Assembly: GCA_963573385.1 (NCBI GenBank)
Contig: CAUYLG010017984.1
Coordinates: 124,001-188,000 of the forward strand
Length of the DNA stretch: 64,000 nt
Reading direction: 5' to 3'
Source: Cacajao melanocephalus
Taxonomy: Eukaryota; Chordata; Mammalia; Primates; Pitheciidae
Part shown: positions 50,451 to 63,879 of the stretch, one piece after another
Layout: each line of letters opens with the position of its first letter
Numbering within the stretch: the first letter of the stretch is position 1
Translations under genes and position numbers: made by a program
The notes under the pieces: generated by a model
What the model was told of the DNA's origin: nothing
Database searches by the model: none
What the model saw: only the letters and a program-made list of their open reading frames with translations

Positions 50451-51712
50451 AAATATAATGGCAGTAGTCTAGAAGTACTGCTTTAAGAACCATCACCAAT
50501 ATGTGCAAAAATCTATTATTATGACAAATCTCTAGAGGAGGCATGTACCAGCTAGTCGCACACACAGTGAAATCCTTTACTTCCTATTTTCAGCAATAGA
50601 AAAACATGCTTTATATTATAAAAGTTTACTAAATACTTGCTGTTCATTAAAGCTAATCTTGTGAAAACTAAAATAGCTCACACCTCAGATCCACTAAATA
50701 ATATGTTAATATTTTGAGGCAATTAAAATTAAAATTATTTTCTAAAATATTAAACTTTATAGTGATTAATCTGTCTATAATTTTGGCTAAATTTTAACAA
50801 GGAGAAATTTTACAAATTTTTTTAATACTGTTTGGTAATCATTATACTATGCGCATTTTAAAAGATCAGTGTAACCTGGTTACAGAATTTTTAAAAGATC
50901 GTTTTTTTTTCCTATAACCTGGGAGTAACTATCTTTCCTTACCATGGACTTTTAGATGTTACATAGAAAGTCTTATATCTGTGCTTGATCAAAGTTAACT
51001 AAAAGCATTTTGATGTTATACTTGTTTAGTTGTTGATAAATAAAGCAAAATGCTTTATAAAACATTTTTCTTAAATTCAAATGTTATTAATAAGTGTTTA
51101 ATAATTTTTAAATATAAAATACTAATTACATTTTGTTTTCCTTGCAGTCATCTTTATAAAATGTTTCTTGCTGTGAATGAACACATCTATGAAGGCAAAT
51201 TGTAATTTTGCCATCTGTGTTAATGTAGGTCCAGTCATGAAAAATCCTTGACAAATTTCAATAATTAATAAACCGGATTTTATATTTCTTATAATGCCAA
51301 AAATGCAAACAAAGAAAGGATGATACACTTCTTCTGTTAAAGTTTATAAACAATATACATATTGGGGCTTTTTCTAAACTGTTTACTTCTAAGCAGAATT
51401 ATAGCTTTCCTAAACCTTCCTAACGTCATGTACCTGATTTTACATTGTTTATAATTTCTGAAATAGATAACATTACTTTCACTTATCAAGCAACTAAAAA
51501 AAAACTTTTGAAGACTCATTAATATGACTAGACAAGTACATCATAAGCTATTTTAAAACCAGCTACTCCTATTTAATTGTTTAGAAGTAGCTTGATTAAA
51601 TCTGATAGACATTTTAATTATCTTAATATATTATTCTTTTTTACAATGAGGTCATTTTCATTTTCCAGGTGTATGTCGTTATGTTACAGATAAATGATAC
51701 AGACAGTACTTG

Positions 51713-51713
<1 letters not shown>
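50451..51713. other. AT-rich sequence, no gene seen
   Basis: No recognisable repeat or gene. Short minus-strand frames at 51122-51328 and 51337-51519 show no domain. Confidence 0.45.

Positions 51714-51744
<31 letters not shown>
51714..51744. repeat. (TA)n microsatellite
   Basis: About 15 uninterrupted TA units followed by GTATGTGAGTGTGTGT. Confidence 0.97.
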
Positions 51745-51750
<6 letters not shown>

Positions 51751-51859
51751 GAGTGTGTGTGCATATAATAAGGGGTCTATCTTTAGAATTCATAAAACTA
51801 AGCCTACTCAACTTTACAATAGAGTACTCTTGTAGTATCTTCATGTGTGTGTTCTCATT

Positions 51860-52200
51860 CAATTTTGGCACAAAATGTTCTGCAAAATTAAGCCCTACTG
51901 ATCATTTACACTTATCTAGAGAGCCATATCCTTCTCCACTACACTCTTTCTACTTATTAAAACAAGCTTGCTTATCAACTAAAAAGCCCAAGTCAAATAA
52001 CTCTTCTTCTAACATATCTTCTTTTGAAGTTCCATGCGAAATTAATCATTTCTTCTCTTGTACTCTTAAACCAGCCTGGTTCAAACATAGCGATATTACT
52101 ACTGATCCAGTTATAGACCTGATCTCACTTTCAATGCTCAAGAGCAAAGACTATGTTTAATTCATCTTTGTATACATAGTAAATGGATAAATGAATGAGT
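51860..52200 (+). mobile_element. L2 LINE 3' end (plus)
   Basis: The terminal part 'gagcaaagactatgtttaat', 'tcatctttgtatacatagta' and 'aatggataaatgaatgag' is a good L2 3' end. The upstream part fits the L2 3' region. A 135-codon plus frame (51753-52160), the longest in the window, lies mostly in this repeat and is not a credible gene. Confidence 0.75.
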
Positions 52201-52224
52201 TGCTCAGGTATCTTATGATACAGA

Positions 52225-52435
52225 CGTTAATAACATTTGTAGCCAATAGTAAATACACTATCTGATTTAAACTTCACAATATCTTACTGAGGTGGGTAAT
52301 AGCATGGCCATTTTACAGATAAGAAAATTGAGATAAAAAATAGCTAGGTCACTCTCAAAAGTTGCAAGGGTAATAACTAGAAATTGTTGGATACTAATCT
52401 AAGTCATTCTACGGCCAGTCACCATAGTAATGAAT
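52225..52435 (-). mobile_element. MIR SINE (minus)
   Basis: The MIR complement: 'tgatttaaacttcacaatat', 'ttactgaggtgggtaatagc', 'ccattttacagataagaaaa' and 'ttgagataaaaaatagctag'. Confidence 0.85.
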
Positions 52436-52654
52436 GGCTCTCACTGTAGATTAATCTTCAAATAAGAGCTATTATTGTCTTCAATATAAGTTGCAAGAGA
52501 TATTTAAATCCTAATATGACCAGTGAGTTACATCTGTTTTTTTTCTAGTATTAATCTACACATGGCTAACTCTGGGCTAGGTGGATTTTAGACATAACAA
52601 AGTATATCCTATGAATATGGCTAAACAGAAAACCCAGACAGCCTTCTCAAGAAG

Positions 52655-52965
52655 TGAATGAATCCACTCAGAAACGTATTATTGAGCATTTCCTTCATGC
52701 TTAGCACTTTGCTGTGCACCCAGAGGCATTGTGAAGTTGCTCTGTTCTTAAGGATCTGATAACAAGATGCCATGCAAATCTGATGTATGTGGATTGAAGT
52801 TGAAAAGATTCTCTTATACAGATGAGAGGGGATAAACAAGTGCTGTAGGAGTCAGAACATGTCATAGATAAAATGAATGTTTAGAGAATTTGGGTGGAGA
52901 GTAGGAAAAACATTTCAGGTGAAGCAAAAAATTAGATGACAATTGGAAACAGGACCTAATTGGAT
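52655..52965 (-). mobile_element. L2-like LINE fragment (minus)
   Basis: 'cgtattattgagcatttcct', 'tagcactttgctgtgcaccc', 'gttcttaaggatctgataac' and 'gtaggaaaaacatttcaggt' follow the antisense order of the L2 3' region. Confidence 0.6.
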
Positions 52966-53029
52966 GTTTTATCAACAGAAAAGAGAATTGAAGGATTTAT
53001 TGCCTTTTCCAGTATGAAATGATCTCACA

Positions 53030-53205
53030 TTACATTTGATTAGCATATGTATATTCAAAATGCTTTCACAATATTTTATTTAATCCTGGTGCAAAGTCTG
53101 AAAAGTTGGCAAGTTGATCTCATTTTATAGATGATAAAACTTGAGTTTTGAAGAGGTTAAATGACTTTCTAATGCAATTTTCAAAAATAGACTAGCATAT
53201 CCCAT
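53030..53205 (-). mobile_element. MIR SINE (minus)
   Basis: 'ttcacaatattttatttaat', 'gatctcattttatagatgat' and 'aaaacttgagttttgaagag' followed by 'gttaaatgact' are the MIR complement. Confidence 0.82.
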
Positions 53206-54179
53206 ATCACTACAAATATTGCTACTTCCAGATAATTTCATGTGCTTTTAACCAAGTTTTGTTGTGGCTATAATTTCTTAACCCATCTTCCCTCAGGATT
53301 CTTTTGAGTTTTTTTAAGACATTGAGTTCAAACTAAATATGATGGCTAATTAGAATGAACTAGAGTTTTTTAGAATTGGAGGCATCAAAGCAAAATTGTG
53401 CCCTCCTTAGCAAGGAGAACATGCAGCTGTTCCAAGTGTTTTTGGATTTGCACAGACCCAAAATAAGTATGCTTGTGGTAGAACACAAACCTCTAAGGTT
53501 TTTACTTGAATCTGTTGGTTGCATGTAAAATTGGGATTGATTTTAACATAATGGAAAATTATTGATATTTGTGGAATGAATCTACATCAATCTGAATTTA
53601 CTTTAGCTCAGACTTTAAGATTAAAACTCTAATGTTGCCAAGCAGATTAACATTCCACTTAAATTTTTATCTGTGACAGCTTTCCCTAAATGCCTTAAAA
53701 ATAACAGTCTGCTTCTGTAGCACCAATTTTATAGTTGAAGCAAGTGAAACTTAAAAATGGCTGTGTCCACCAAAGAATGGGATAACAGCTTTATTAACCC
53801 CAAAATTGAAGATTATGCTTGGAAGGGGAGGTGGGATGTCCAGGTTTTTGTTTATTTGTTTATTTTGTTCACCAATCTTTCTTAGTATACATGAGCTGTT
53901 AGTAGAAACCCAGATTAACTATGAGTAAGCAGACACAATTTATATTTCGAGAATAACTGTGTTGAGAGAAAACCCCAAACATTTTCCCAGAGAACATCTA
54001 AAAATTGTGAGATAGTAGGTCTCACGGGAGATGAGAACAGGATTTGAACCAACACAAACTTGTTTAGGACTTTATTCTGCTACCCGAATGTGACTTTCAA
54101 AAGTCATCTGGCCAATTAGTGTCTGAGTATTCCTGCCTATCATATGGGTAGAACAGCAATAGATTGAGCGAATAATACA
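53206..54179. other. Unique sequence, no gene seen
   Basis: Nothing recognisable apart from a short (TTTA/TTTG) stretch near 53848-53870. Confidence 0.45.
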
Positions 54180-54850
54180 AATAAGTAAAGGAAGACAGAT
54201 GCTCTTAGGAGAAAGCAGAGCGTGTTAAAGTCCTGAGGAAAAGGGGGAGCACGTCCTTGAGCATATTGTGGAAGTGGAGAATAAAGCAAGGAATAACAAT
54301 AAAGAGGAAACCAGAAACCAGCTATGTTAGAGCCTTAAAAGCCACACAGAGGAACTGGACTTTGTTCTGAGAACAGTAACATTCACTAAGTACTATCTGT
54401 TCACCAGGAAGTGTTAACACTTTATATACATTATTTATTTAATTATTGTCAACTCCCCATGAGAAAACTAAAGATCAGAGAGGCCACGAAGCTCATTAAA
54501 GAGCAAAGCTATTAAGTGGGAGAGCTGGGGCTCAAATCACGTTCTGCCTTATTTCAAAGTCAAGACTTACCCACTCATAACACTGCATGGAAAGATGTCA
54601 AACCCAACCGTGACGCAATCAGATTTTCATCTTAGAATGAGTTCTCTGATTTCCGACAAGAGAACTGATCTGGGGGAAGAGGCCTAATTAAAGACAGATG
54701 AGTTGGGAAGTTGAGTCAGTCATCTAGAAATGAGATGATGGCAGCTGGATGTAGCATAGAGGCAGTGCCCTCAAGAGATACTTAGAAGATACAGTCAACT
54801 GGACTTGGCAATTTATTAGGTAAAGGTAAGAAGAGAAAAGCAGGAGATAA
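54180..54850 (-). mobile_element. L2 LINE (minus), split by a MIR
   Basis: The left part has 'agagcgtgttaaagtcctga', 'gagccttaaaagccacacag' and 'actggactttgttctgagaa'. The right part resumes with 'gagttctctgatttcc', 'gtcatctagaaatgagatga' and 'tggcagctggatgtagcata'. Together they follow the antisense order of the L2 3' half. The MIR at 54375-54590 sits between them, so it inserted later. Confidence 0.7.
54375..54590 (-). mobile_element. MIR SINE (minus) inside L2
   Basis: The MIR complement: 'aacattcactaagtactatc', 'catgagaaaactaaagatca', 'gagaggccacgaagctcatt', 'gtgggagagctggggctcaa' and 'atcacgttctgcct'. Confidence 0.92.
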
Positions 54851-55672
<822 letters not shown>

Positions 55673-57039
55673 CAGAGAGGTGTTTTTTATGCCATCCAGA
55701 GTAACTTTGTGACTCATAACCGCTGTTTTTCTCTAAGTCATTTCTGTGTTTTACTTCCTTCATAGCAGTTATTGCTATCTGAACAAGACTGGTGACATAA
55801 TTACATGATACCTAAATAAATAAACAAATACATAATTTGGTCCAGTTCAAAATTCAATGAAAATTCAGTCCTCTTGTTAAAAGTTACAAAGAGTTTCAGG
55901 AAGGCAAAGCAAAGCATAAAGCTGAGTGTGTGACCCTTCTAAAGTCAGGGCCCTGCGTGATCACACACATCATATGCCCATGATGTCGGCCAGCCAGGTA
56001 ATTATCTTTTAAATTTGTATGTGTTTCTATTTCTTTCATATCTCTCTCTCTTTCCATTCAACTCCATGGAAACAGGGAGCATGCCTGTCTTTCTCTTAGT
56101 ACCTCATGTGAATTAAAAGATTGGCAGGTGATAGCTACCTGGTAAGTATTTGTTGATTAAAGGATGATAAGAATGATTTTAGGCTTGAGTCTCACGTTTT
56201 GAAACTTTAAGGGTAAATTGTCCTGTCAAAACTCTTTCTTCCATGTAATTTGATATGATGGTTCTAATCTTTGAAACACAATGTATCTAAGAGATGATGA
56301 AGATAGATTTGTTTGTTTTTAATTAAAAACCAGCACTGCCGTGTTGAATAGAGCTGATTATCCTTCCTAGGATATGTCCCTAGACTAAATGTACCAGAAA
56401 GACTCAATTACCACCACTCCCTTAAGGCAGTCCTTCCCTAAATGTATTTGACATTCTGTAGCCAACAATTTTAAGGATATTGCTACTCATTCTAGTCAGT
56501 ACCTATTTTTTGACGTAAAGACCTTAATTCTTCATCCTTGCCAATCTTGCCTCTTTCAAAAGCATTGAATCAACTTTTATGAAGGAAAAGAAAAAACCTG
56601 AGTGAACACAGTGACAGGTTAATTTAAGCTATTGTTTCTGCAACATGGTACTATTCCACTTAGCGTAATATCTTCATCAGATGGAATTCAAAACTGTAGG
56701 GGAAAAGAATTATGGCCTTTCAGGCACTTAAAATACCTTTTGAGATGTATGTGAAAAAGATAATTGAAGAGTTTGGATTGTCCTTTGAGAAGATGTTAGA
56801 AGAGAGTTTGAATCTAATCAAACATTGTTTTAAATAATAGAAAGTGAATTCTCAACAGAGCTATGCAATACCCATTTCTAAAGGAGGAAGAAAAAACTGT
56901 TGCAAGGGAAAATTCTACTCTTTCCCTGAAAATACTCTCAGTTTTAGAAATGTGGATTCATCCTCTAAAGTCCAAAATTGGACTGGTATCAGTGATTACG
57001 TATTACATATAAAGGGCAAGCTCATTGCAAAATATAATA
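55673..57039. other. Mostly unique sequence, with an L2 tail at 56040-56165
   Basis: 56060-56165 ('aacagggagcatgcctgtct', 'ttctcttagtacctcatgtg', 'gtaagtatttgttgattaaa') is an L2 3' end in plus orientation. No gene is visible. A 107-codon plus frame that starts at 56844 runs on into the MIR at 57040-57255. Confidence 0.5.
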
Positions 57040-57255
57040 AAACCTGTCACTTATTAGGTAACTGTCATGTGGCAGACAGCATGCTTACTACTTTAAAAAT
57101 GTTATCTAATTCTATCTTCATAACAATCCTCAGAGACAGATATCCCTTCCCTCCACTTTACAAGTAAGGAAATCAGAGCTTAAGGAAACTATACATTGAC
57201 CAAGTTCACAAAGTTTAAGAAGGACAGAGCCAAGATTGCCACCAGTGTTCAGCTG
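57040..57255 (-). mobile_element. MIR SINE (minus)
   Basis: The MIR complement: 'gtcatgtggcagacagcatg', 'cttcataacaatcctcagag', 'ccactttacaagtaaggaaa', 'gaccaagttcacaaagttta' and 'gaaggacagagccaagattg'. Confidence 0.9.
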
Positions 57256-58539
57256 ATAAGCAGATAGGTGATATGGGCTTCATAGACTTTTTCAAAACAA
57301 AGAGTTTATATCTGGCACTATTTCTCGTTTGGTTTTCTTTCTTTTTTTTTTTTAGATAGTGGTGAATAAGCCTTTAATAATAAAATTCTGATAGCATAGT
57401 CCATTATAATAAGGTTCCCTTTAGTTGTATTTGTGCAAATCATTTCTTGCTTATTACTAACCAGTTAAATGCAGAAACATGCTTTAAAATAAGATGCTAC
57501 AAGATATTTTATAACTTGTTTGCCCAGAATGACTCTCCTCATCACAAATAGCTGCATGGAGTTACCACCCTACATCAAGATGGACTATCTGATGCATTTT
57601 GGTTTAATATGAGGTGCACTGCTAAGTTCTGCTGCCAAACTATATCCCTCCACTGATCTTTCCTCTGACATGTTCTTAGTGAGATTTATTCACCTGTTTT
57701 AAGGTACTGTCTTCAGAAATTCTTGAGAGTACACAAAGTGCCCCAGAAATTTCTAACATATTGGTACATCAGAGCCCATATTTTATTAGATTGTCTTATC
57801 AAAGACATGAAATTATGTGCTAAAAAATAGGTACTCTTTTAGGGGGTGGTGCATAAGAACAGAGATGTCTATCAGGTCTTCTGAGAAGAACAGATGTAAG
57901 TAAAACTGTATGTAATAGAGTGAAGACAGTTGTGGGTGAAGACCAATTTGGGATGGAAGGTGTAGTTGGTGGAGTGAGAGTCTAAACCCCTTCGGGTAGT
58001 GACTGGGATGAGATGAAGGCCTTGAGGAGAGTGGCCTGAGGCTGGGAAAGTAACTGTAGGAAATGTGAAAGGGAGATTACTAAAGAGGACGGATTGAGAT
58101 AATAATAGCCTTAGGAAGATGAGAGTCTCTGTCTGAGCCCAGACTTGTAAGGGCTGCATGCTGGGAAGGCAACCACAGTGGCTGCCATTCCGGCAATGCA
58201 AAATCAAGTACAGGAAGCAACAAACATAGAAAATCAGGCAATAATTTCAGTGGGCCCAGGTGTCTGAGATGCTGGGTGGTATCATATAACACTTATCTCT
58301 TGCCACAAATACCAGATTTACAAAAAGCGAATTTGTTATTTGAAATAAGGCACGATTATTAAAATATAAAAGAGGGTCATTTGCCTATTTGTACAATGGA
58401 AACTGACTCTAGGTAATTCTGGCCAAAAAAGTAAAGAAAGTACCGTTTATATGATTTGGGATACAGTTGAGTTGCATCTAAAATTTGGCTGTATAATCTC
58501 TTTTCTCTACACTGCTGGCTCGGACACCTCAGCATAGCA
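57256..58539. other. Unique sequence, no gene seen
   Basis: 57860-58300 is less AT-rich and covered by two overlapping minus-strand frames (111 and 70 codons, 57872-58292). The 111-codon frame is Ser/Thr/Leu-rich with no domain I recognise. A T11 run lies at 57343-57353. No gene is called. Confidence 0.45.
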
Positions 58540-58690
58540 GAAAGATCCTGTGAATGTGGTCATAAGACATGGATTCGCTATGTGGCCCTGGTATACTTCA
58601 CTGACCTTTTCCTGGCCTCAGTTTCTTCACTTGTAAAATGACTGGGTTGGTCTAAGTGATTCCACAGGTCCCTTCTGCTTGCAGGATCCC
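58540..58690 (+). mobile_element. MIR-family SINE (plus)
   Basis: 'acatggattcgctatgtggc', 'cctggcctcagtttcttcac', 'ttgtaaaatgactgggttgg' and 'tctaagtgattccacaggtc' then 'ccttctgctt' match a MIR-type core and one of its tail forms. Confidence 0.8.
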
Positions 58691-59507
58691 AGGGTCACAG
58701 GATACATTTACTATTTTATTTCTCGACACAGAGAACCTTTCCAAAAACTCACATTTAATTCCCTAGGGATCTTTTTGTGTGTGCATAGTGCTGAAATTCT
58801 TTGTGTTGTGAATTCTTTGGTTAATTTGAAACATTAAGAGAAATGCTGTCAGTTAACATGCAGGCACTCTCGCCATTTTCCTCTGGTGGTAATGGAAGTT
58901 GCCTGTTTATGTCCTTCCTTCAGGTGTCAGACAGCAAATACCTCCTTTCAACTTTGCAACATACAACAATTTAGCTCTCATTTTAGAAACGTTAGCAAAG
59001 GGCTATTTCCATTTCGTGTTTAATGATTTCAATGATGCCTATGTAGTAAGTGGCATTGTATTATATCCGACCATATTTTAGAGTAAAAGAGCCAGTATAA
59101 TCTGGCTGCTTTTGTTTGGACAGTTCTGAATATTGATGATGATCTTCATGGGCACTGTTTCCACACAAACCCACAGAAAATGCTTTCAATTGAGAAGAAA
59201 ATAACGTAGTTTGCTAGCTTTGGATTTATTTTATATTTGGGTGGTAGTCTTAGAGGGCACAATTCTATGAGACAAAAGTCTTTGTTTTCACCCCAACTTA
59301 ATTATTGTAAACAAACAAACAAACATTATGCTATGTATTCTCAGGGAATTTATTACAGCCCTAATACATTATTGGGAATTGAACAGGAACACAAAGTATG
59401 TCCCAATCTGGAGTTTAATATTTAATCTGTTTTATGTCTATTTTGATGGAAACCCACCTTGTGGTACATTTCTTTTTCAGGTTAATGGCATATTTATTTT
59501 TATAGTT

Positions 59508-59554
<47 letters not shown>

Positions 59555-61694
59555 GAGGTTTTGCAGCTGTGGTAGGAAAAAAAAGTAAACACATATAGTT
59601 GGCCTACTTTTCATTTGATGAAGGTACGCAGGCACCCACCCTTATTCTAAGCCCCGATTTAGATCACTGAACACCACCCAGTCAGTTTATCACAGCAGCT
59701 TCTGCTCATAGCACAACTGTGGTTGCACAGTCTTGCTGCATGTGTTTCTTGTTTGCATGTTTATGCAAGCAAGCATGCAGGGAAGCCCATGATATGTGGC
59801 AATAATAATTTTAATATATGATAGTAAAAAGGTTGCCATTATTTAACCCTAGAGTAAGTGTGTATAAAAAATAACTAAAATTCAACTTCAACGAACTAGC
59901 ATCATGGTTGTTTTATGGTATCTTTTTCCAATTCTAATCCCTAAAACTTCCTGTTTCAAAACGTCTTCTCCTTCCACCAGCAAAAGCCACAGCCTGCTCT
60001 TCTCTCAGAAAGGAATTTCATAGTCAGGTTCTGGCTACTCTGGTTTTTGCTCTTTTTATATTTTTAATAAGGATCGCATGTGTGGCTTTCTTCCCAATGG
60101 GGAATGCTTGTATATTTCTGTGTGGGGAAAGGGAGACATGGAAAGGATCCAATGTAAGCTGGACAGAGGAAACAAAAAGATGAAATATGAATGGCAATGA
60201 CACAAATCATTTTTCTTTTGATGTATATGTCTAAAAGTATTTTATTTTTGGTGTACATTTCCATTGATTTCTGAGTTCAAATCACAGGACGAACTTTCTT
60301 TTAATATAATTTCTGTCTGTGATTTATAGCAAAGCTGTGTACTGAATTTCAAGCACCCATTACTGAAATACCATATGGACCGAATGCATATTTCATTGTA
60401 TTGATTTGTGCCAGTAACCTCAGGTCAGGAAACCTACTTCATTTATCTAAACAACTGATGCTGTCTTTAAAGAAATCTAGCATTTATTGAATTTGTATAA
60501 GGCTGCTTAGTGAACCTTACTGTAATTTTCATTGTGCCATATTACCTTACAAATGTGTTTGATAAACGATTTATTAAAAATGAGTTTCATATTTTCTTCT
60601 TGCAGGTAGTAAAAGATGGTAGTCAATCAGGCAAACATATTATACATTTCATTCACTCACATACTTTTAAATAAAATATTTAGATCCAATGGTAGACCAA
60701 AGTTTTTTCATCTTTTTCTGCACTGTAGATGCTGAAAAAATATTAGAAACCTTAGACATTTTTAATCTAAAATATGAGTTTATATATGGATTAATATCAT
60801 TGAGATACTGACTTCCAGCAAATTTGAAAATTAACTGCTCCCCTGGTACTCTACTAGGATTTGAAAGTAACCAGCCCTGGGCTTTTCTATAATTTCTCGG
60901 GAAGTGAATTTTTCTGCTTGTTGTAGCCGCTTATTCTTTCTTACGGTGGGTTCCTTTCATTTGTGGCTTATGAGTTTTATATTTTGGTTCATCTTTAGTG
61001 AGTTGTAGTTGTTGCTTTTAAGTAGAAATTTTAAATGCTCTCAGTTCCAGCAATCTCCTTTAATATCTTTTTTGAGTTTGCTTCTATTTACTCACCAGAT
61101 GTGTTGCTAGTCTTGAATTAGTTTAATTTTTCTGGCATTTAAAAAAATTATATTTAATGTAATAATGTATATTTGAAGTGGTAAGTGATTTCCATATCAG
61201 GTTACTGGCCTAAGTACACAGTTCCAGATTTGGAGAAGCTCAATGTAAGATAGAACATTCACACACATAAAAAAATTGCCTAATTCCGACATAATAAGTT
61301 CAATGCTAAAGATATATTAAAAGTTGTTATTGGATATTGTTTTAGATTATGTATGTGAGAAGAGTGGCTGGCACATAAAATGTTATAGAATATTCCTGAC
61401 ATTGTAAAAATACTGTAGGAATAATATACTGAGATAAATTCAGTGCACATATATTTGTCTTTGTGTTCTCGTCAGGTAAGAGTATTCTAGAATGAAGACA
61501 CATTTCAGAAAAGTTATGCTTAAATAATTGTGTCTAAGTTCAGTTTCTTATATGCTTGATAAATACTGATTTAAAAGGCCTTAATATACTTTGCAATATA
61601 TTGCATGATATACACACCAGGCAAATACCAGTATTGAGAAATTTCTATTACTTAGGAGGAAATAATTAAAAAAAAATAGAATGACAGAAAAAAG
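58691..61694. other. Unique AT-rich sequence, no gene seen
   Basis: Apart from the CA repeat at 59509-59552 and an (AAAC)n stretch at 59309-59324, I recognise nothing firm. 60800-61130 may hold a very old L1-like remnant. Short frames at 58899-59081, 59237-59588 and 60064-60264 show no domains. Confidence 0.45.
59509..59552. repeat. (CA)22 microsatellite
   Basis: Twenty-two uninterrupted CA units. Long pure CA runs like this are usually length-polymorphic. The His/Thr run in the plus frame is an artefact. Confidence 0.98.
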
Positions 61695-61880
61695 AAAATA
61701 TTATTACTGAGAACCCACTTTGTGCCAGACAGTGTGAGGGATGTTTTGTGTTCATTATTTTCTTTAATCTTCACAATCATTATTTTTGAAAGATGAGGAA
61801 AACAGGCCAAAGTCTAAAATTAGTAATGGCAGTATTGATTTTCAAACTATGCTCTGTCTGAAACCCCAAATCCCTATTCT
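61695..61880 (-). mobile_element. MIR SINE (minus)
   Basis: The MIR complement: 'cccactttgtgccagacagt', 'tctttaatcttcacaatcat' and 'tttttgaaagatgaggaaaa' followed by 'caggccaaagtctaaaatta'. Confidence 0.85.
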
Positions 61881-62581
61881 TTCCTTAGTATGAGCCACTT
61901 AATATAATGTCTGGTTTCTTAAAATATGTTTTATCACAGCATTTACTAAAAAATAAGTGAAAGGTGCTGAAAATTATTCTTTAGTTTTCCTTTCTTAATT
62001 GAAATGAATCCCCTAATTGAGAGTGAGAGTTTCTATTTTATTATAATGTTCTAGGGCTCTGGACAAACAAGTAATGCAGCTAAGAATCTCAATAAGGACA
62101 CATTTGTAAACACAGCACATACATTTTAGAATCATTTACATTTGGGCTGTATAGGATGGGAAAAATTGCTGGTCCTACTTGTGATTTTCTTAAATGCTTT
62201 ATCATAAATAGTGTTTTATTTGTTTTGGATTTTGCTGTTTCAGTTGAGTGCAGTTCCCAGCTGATTCAAAATTTTAAGGAGAAATACCCAATTTGCACAT
62301 ATAGTAATTTCCTTTGCTGTCAGAATGTTTTAGAAAACAATAAAAAACAAAAACAAAACTGTGAGACGCGTCAATAATGATTCGATCAGTATACTGATAG
62401 AGCAAATTTTCGGTATTTTTTTTCTCTCTACTGCCAATGTTACTTTCATGGTTTTTGTTCATGCATTTACAGAATCCTGTCTCTTAAAATTAACCAGTTT
62501 AGCTGTATTTCAGGTAACTTACCCCATAGGCATATTGCCTCCCTGTGCTTATAATGTCTACTTCCCAAGTACTTGGATTTT
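61881..62581. other. Unique sequence, no gene seen
   Basis: Frames of 73, 62 and 82 codons (62156-62609) overlap on both strands without recognisable content. Confidence 0.45.
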
Positions 62582-62872
<291 letters not shown>

Positions 62873-62984
62873 AGTACTTGAGTTTTAAAAAAATTACTTC
62901 ACTATAATTTTTCCTTATATCTAACCCGAATTATACAAGCTAATTGTGTGGGAGGCAAAGGAACAATGTTGTCTTATCATAAAT

Positions 62985-63150
62985 ATAATAATACCGTAGC
63001 AACTAGCATTTATTGAATGACTAGTATGTGCCAGGAAATGAAATGAGTATATGTTATGTGTGTTAGATAATTTATTCCTTGCGACAATCATGTAAGGGAG
63101 ATACTCTGATTCCAAATTTTACAGAGGAACAAGTCTCGTCAGTGTGAAAA
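62985..63150 (-). mobile_element. MIR SINE (minus)
   Basis: The MIR complement: 'agcatttattgaatgactag', 'tatgtgccaggaaatgaaat', 'ttccttgcgacaatcatgta' and 'ccaaattttacagaggaaca'. Confidence 0.9.
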
Positions 63151-63372
63151 CTACAGAGGGAATAAACAGTGACACTAGAAGTGAAGTTTGGCTTTTTGAC
63201 TCCATGTTCTAAATCACTATGGTATAACGATTTCAAGAAAAAGCCAGACACCAAAAAAAGACATACTTTTGTGTGATTTATTTAAATTTCAGATATTGGT
63301 AAGCCAATCTACAGTGTTATAAATCAGGTAATAAGGGCTCAAACTTAAACGGTGGCGGTAATCCTATCTAAC

Positions 63373-63852
63373 TGCCGAAACCAGCTCAGTCATGGAGACC
63401 CCAACCCAGGCAGCGCTAAAGGAATTAAGAAACAGACACAAAGATAGAGTGCAAAAGTGGGATCAGAGTGGGACGTCAGGAGGCTGACAGCATTCCCCAG
63501 CTGAAAGCTCAGACAGACTCTGACCCATGTGTTTATTCTTTGTGAACAAGTGATTATTTTTAATAAGTGGGTGCTCAGTGTTTCTTCATAGAATAGAGAT
63601 AGACTAAACAGGCAGATAGTGCCTGTTCACTACTAAAATAGAAATAAGCTAGAAAGCGCTCTTTGCAAGTCAGCAATGGGGACAAGGTCGTATGTCCTGT
63701 GTTTTGTGAACTGGTTTAACTAGTGCATGACTGGTACATATTGCTTACCATTCTAGTGGTTTTCTGCCTGGGGATGGCTCTGTGGTCCTTGCCATCACTT
63801 CTCAGCAAAGAACTTATACTCCACACACACACATCAAGACCTTCTCCCAGCA
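63373..63852 (-). mobile_element. Solitary ERV LTR (minus)
   Basis: A 480 bp unit starting TGCCGAAACC and ending CCCAGCA in window orientation. Its complement starts TG and ends CA. It carries an 'aataaa' signal followed by a 'ctctatctttgtgtctgttt', 'cttaattcctttagcgctgc' and 'ggtctccatgactgagctgg' end, which is typical of primate ERV LTRs. Flanks CTAAC (63368-63372) and CTAAT (63853-63857) look like a 5 bp target duplication with one change. No internal retroviral sequence. The family is not named. Confidence 0.72.
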
Positions 63853-63879
63853 CTAATCTATCCAAAAACAGTGTTTTAT

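Noticed and set aside
51753..52160. The longest open frame in the window (135 codons, plus)
   Set aside because: It lies mostly in an L2 3' end, has no domain or signal, and the length is within chance for a 64 kb AT-rich window.
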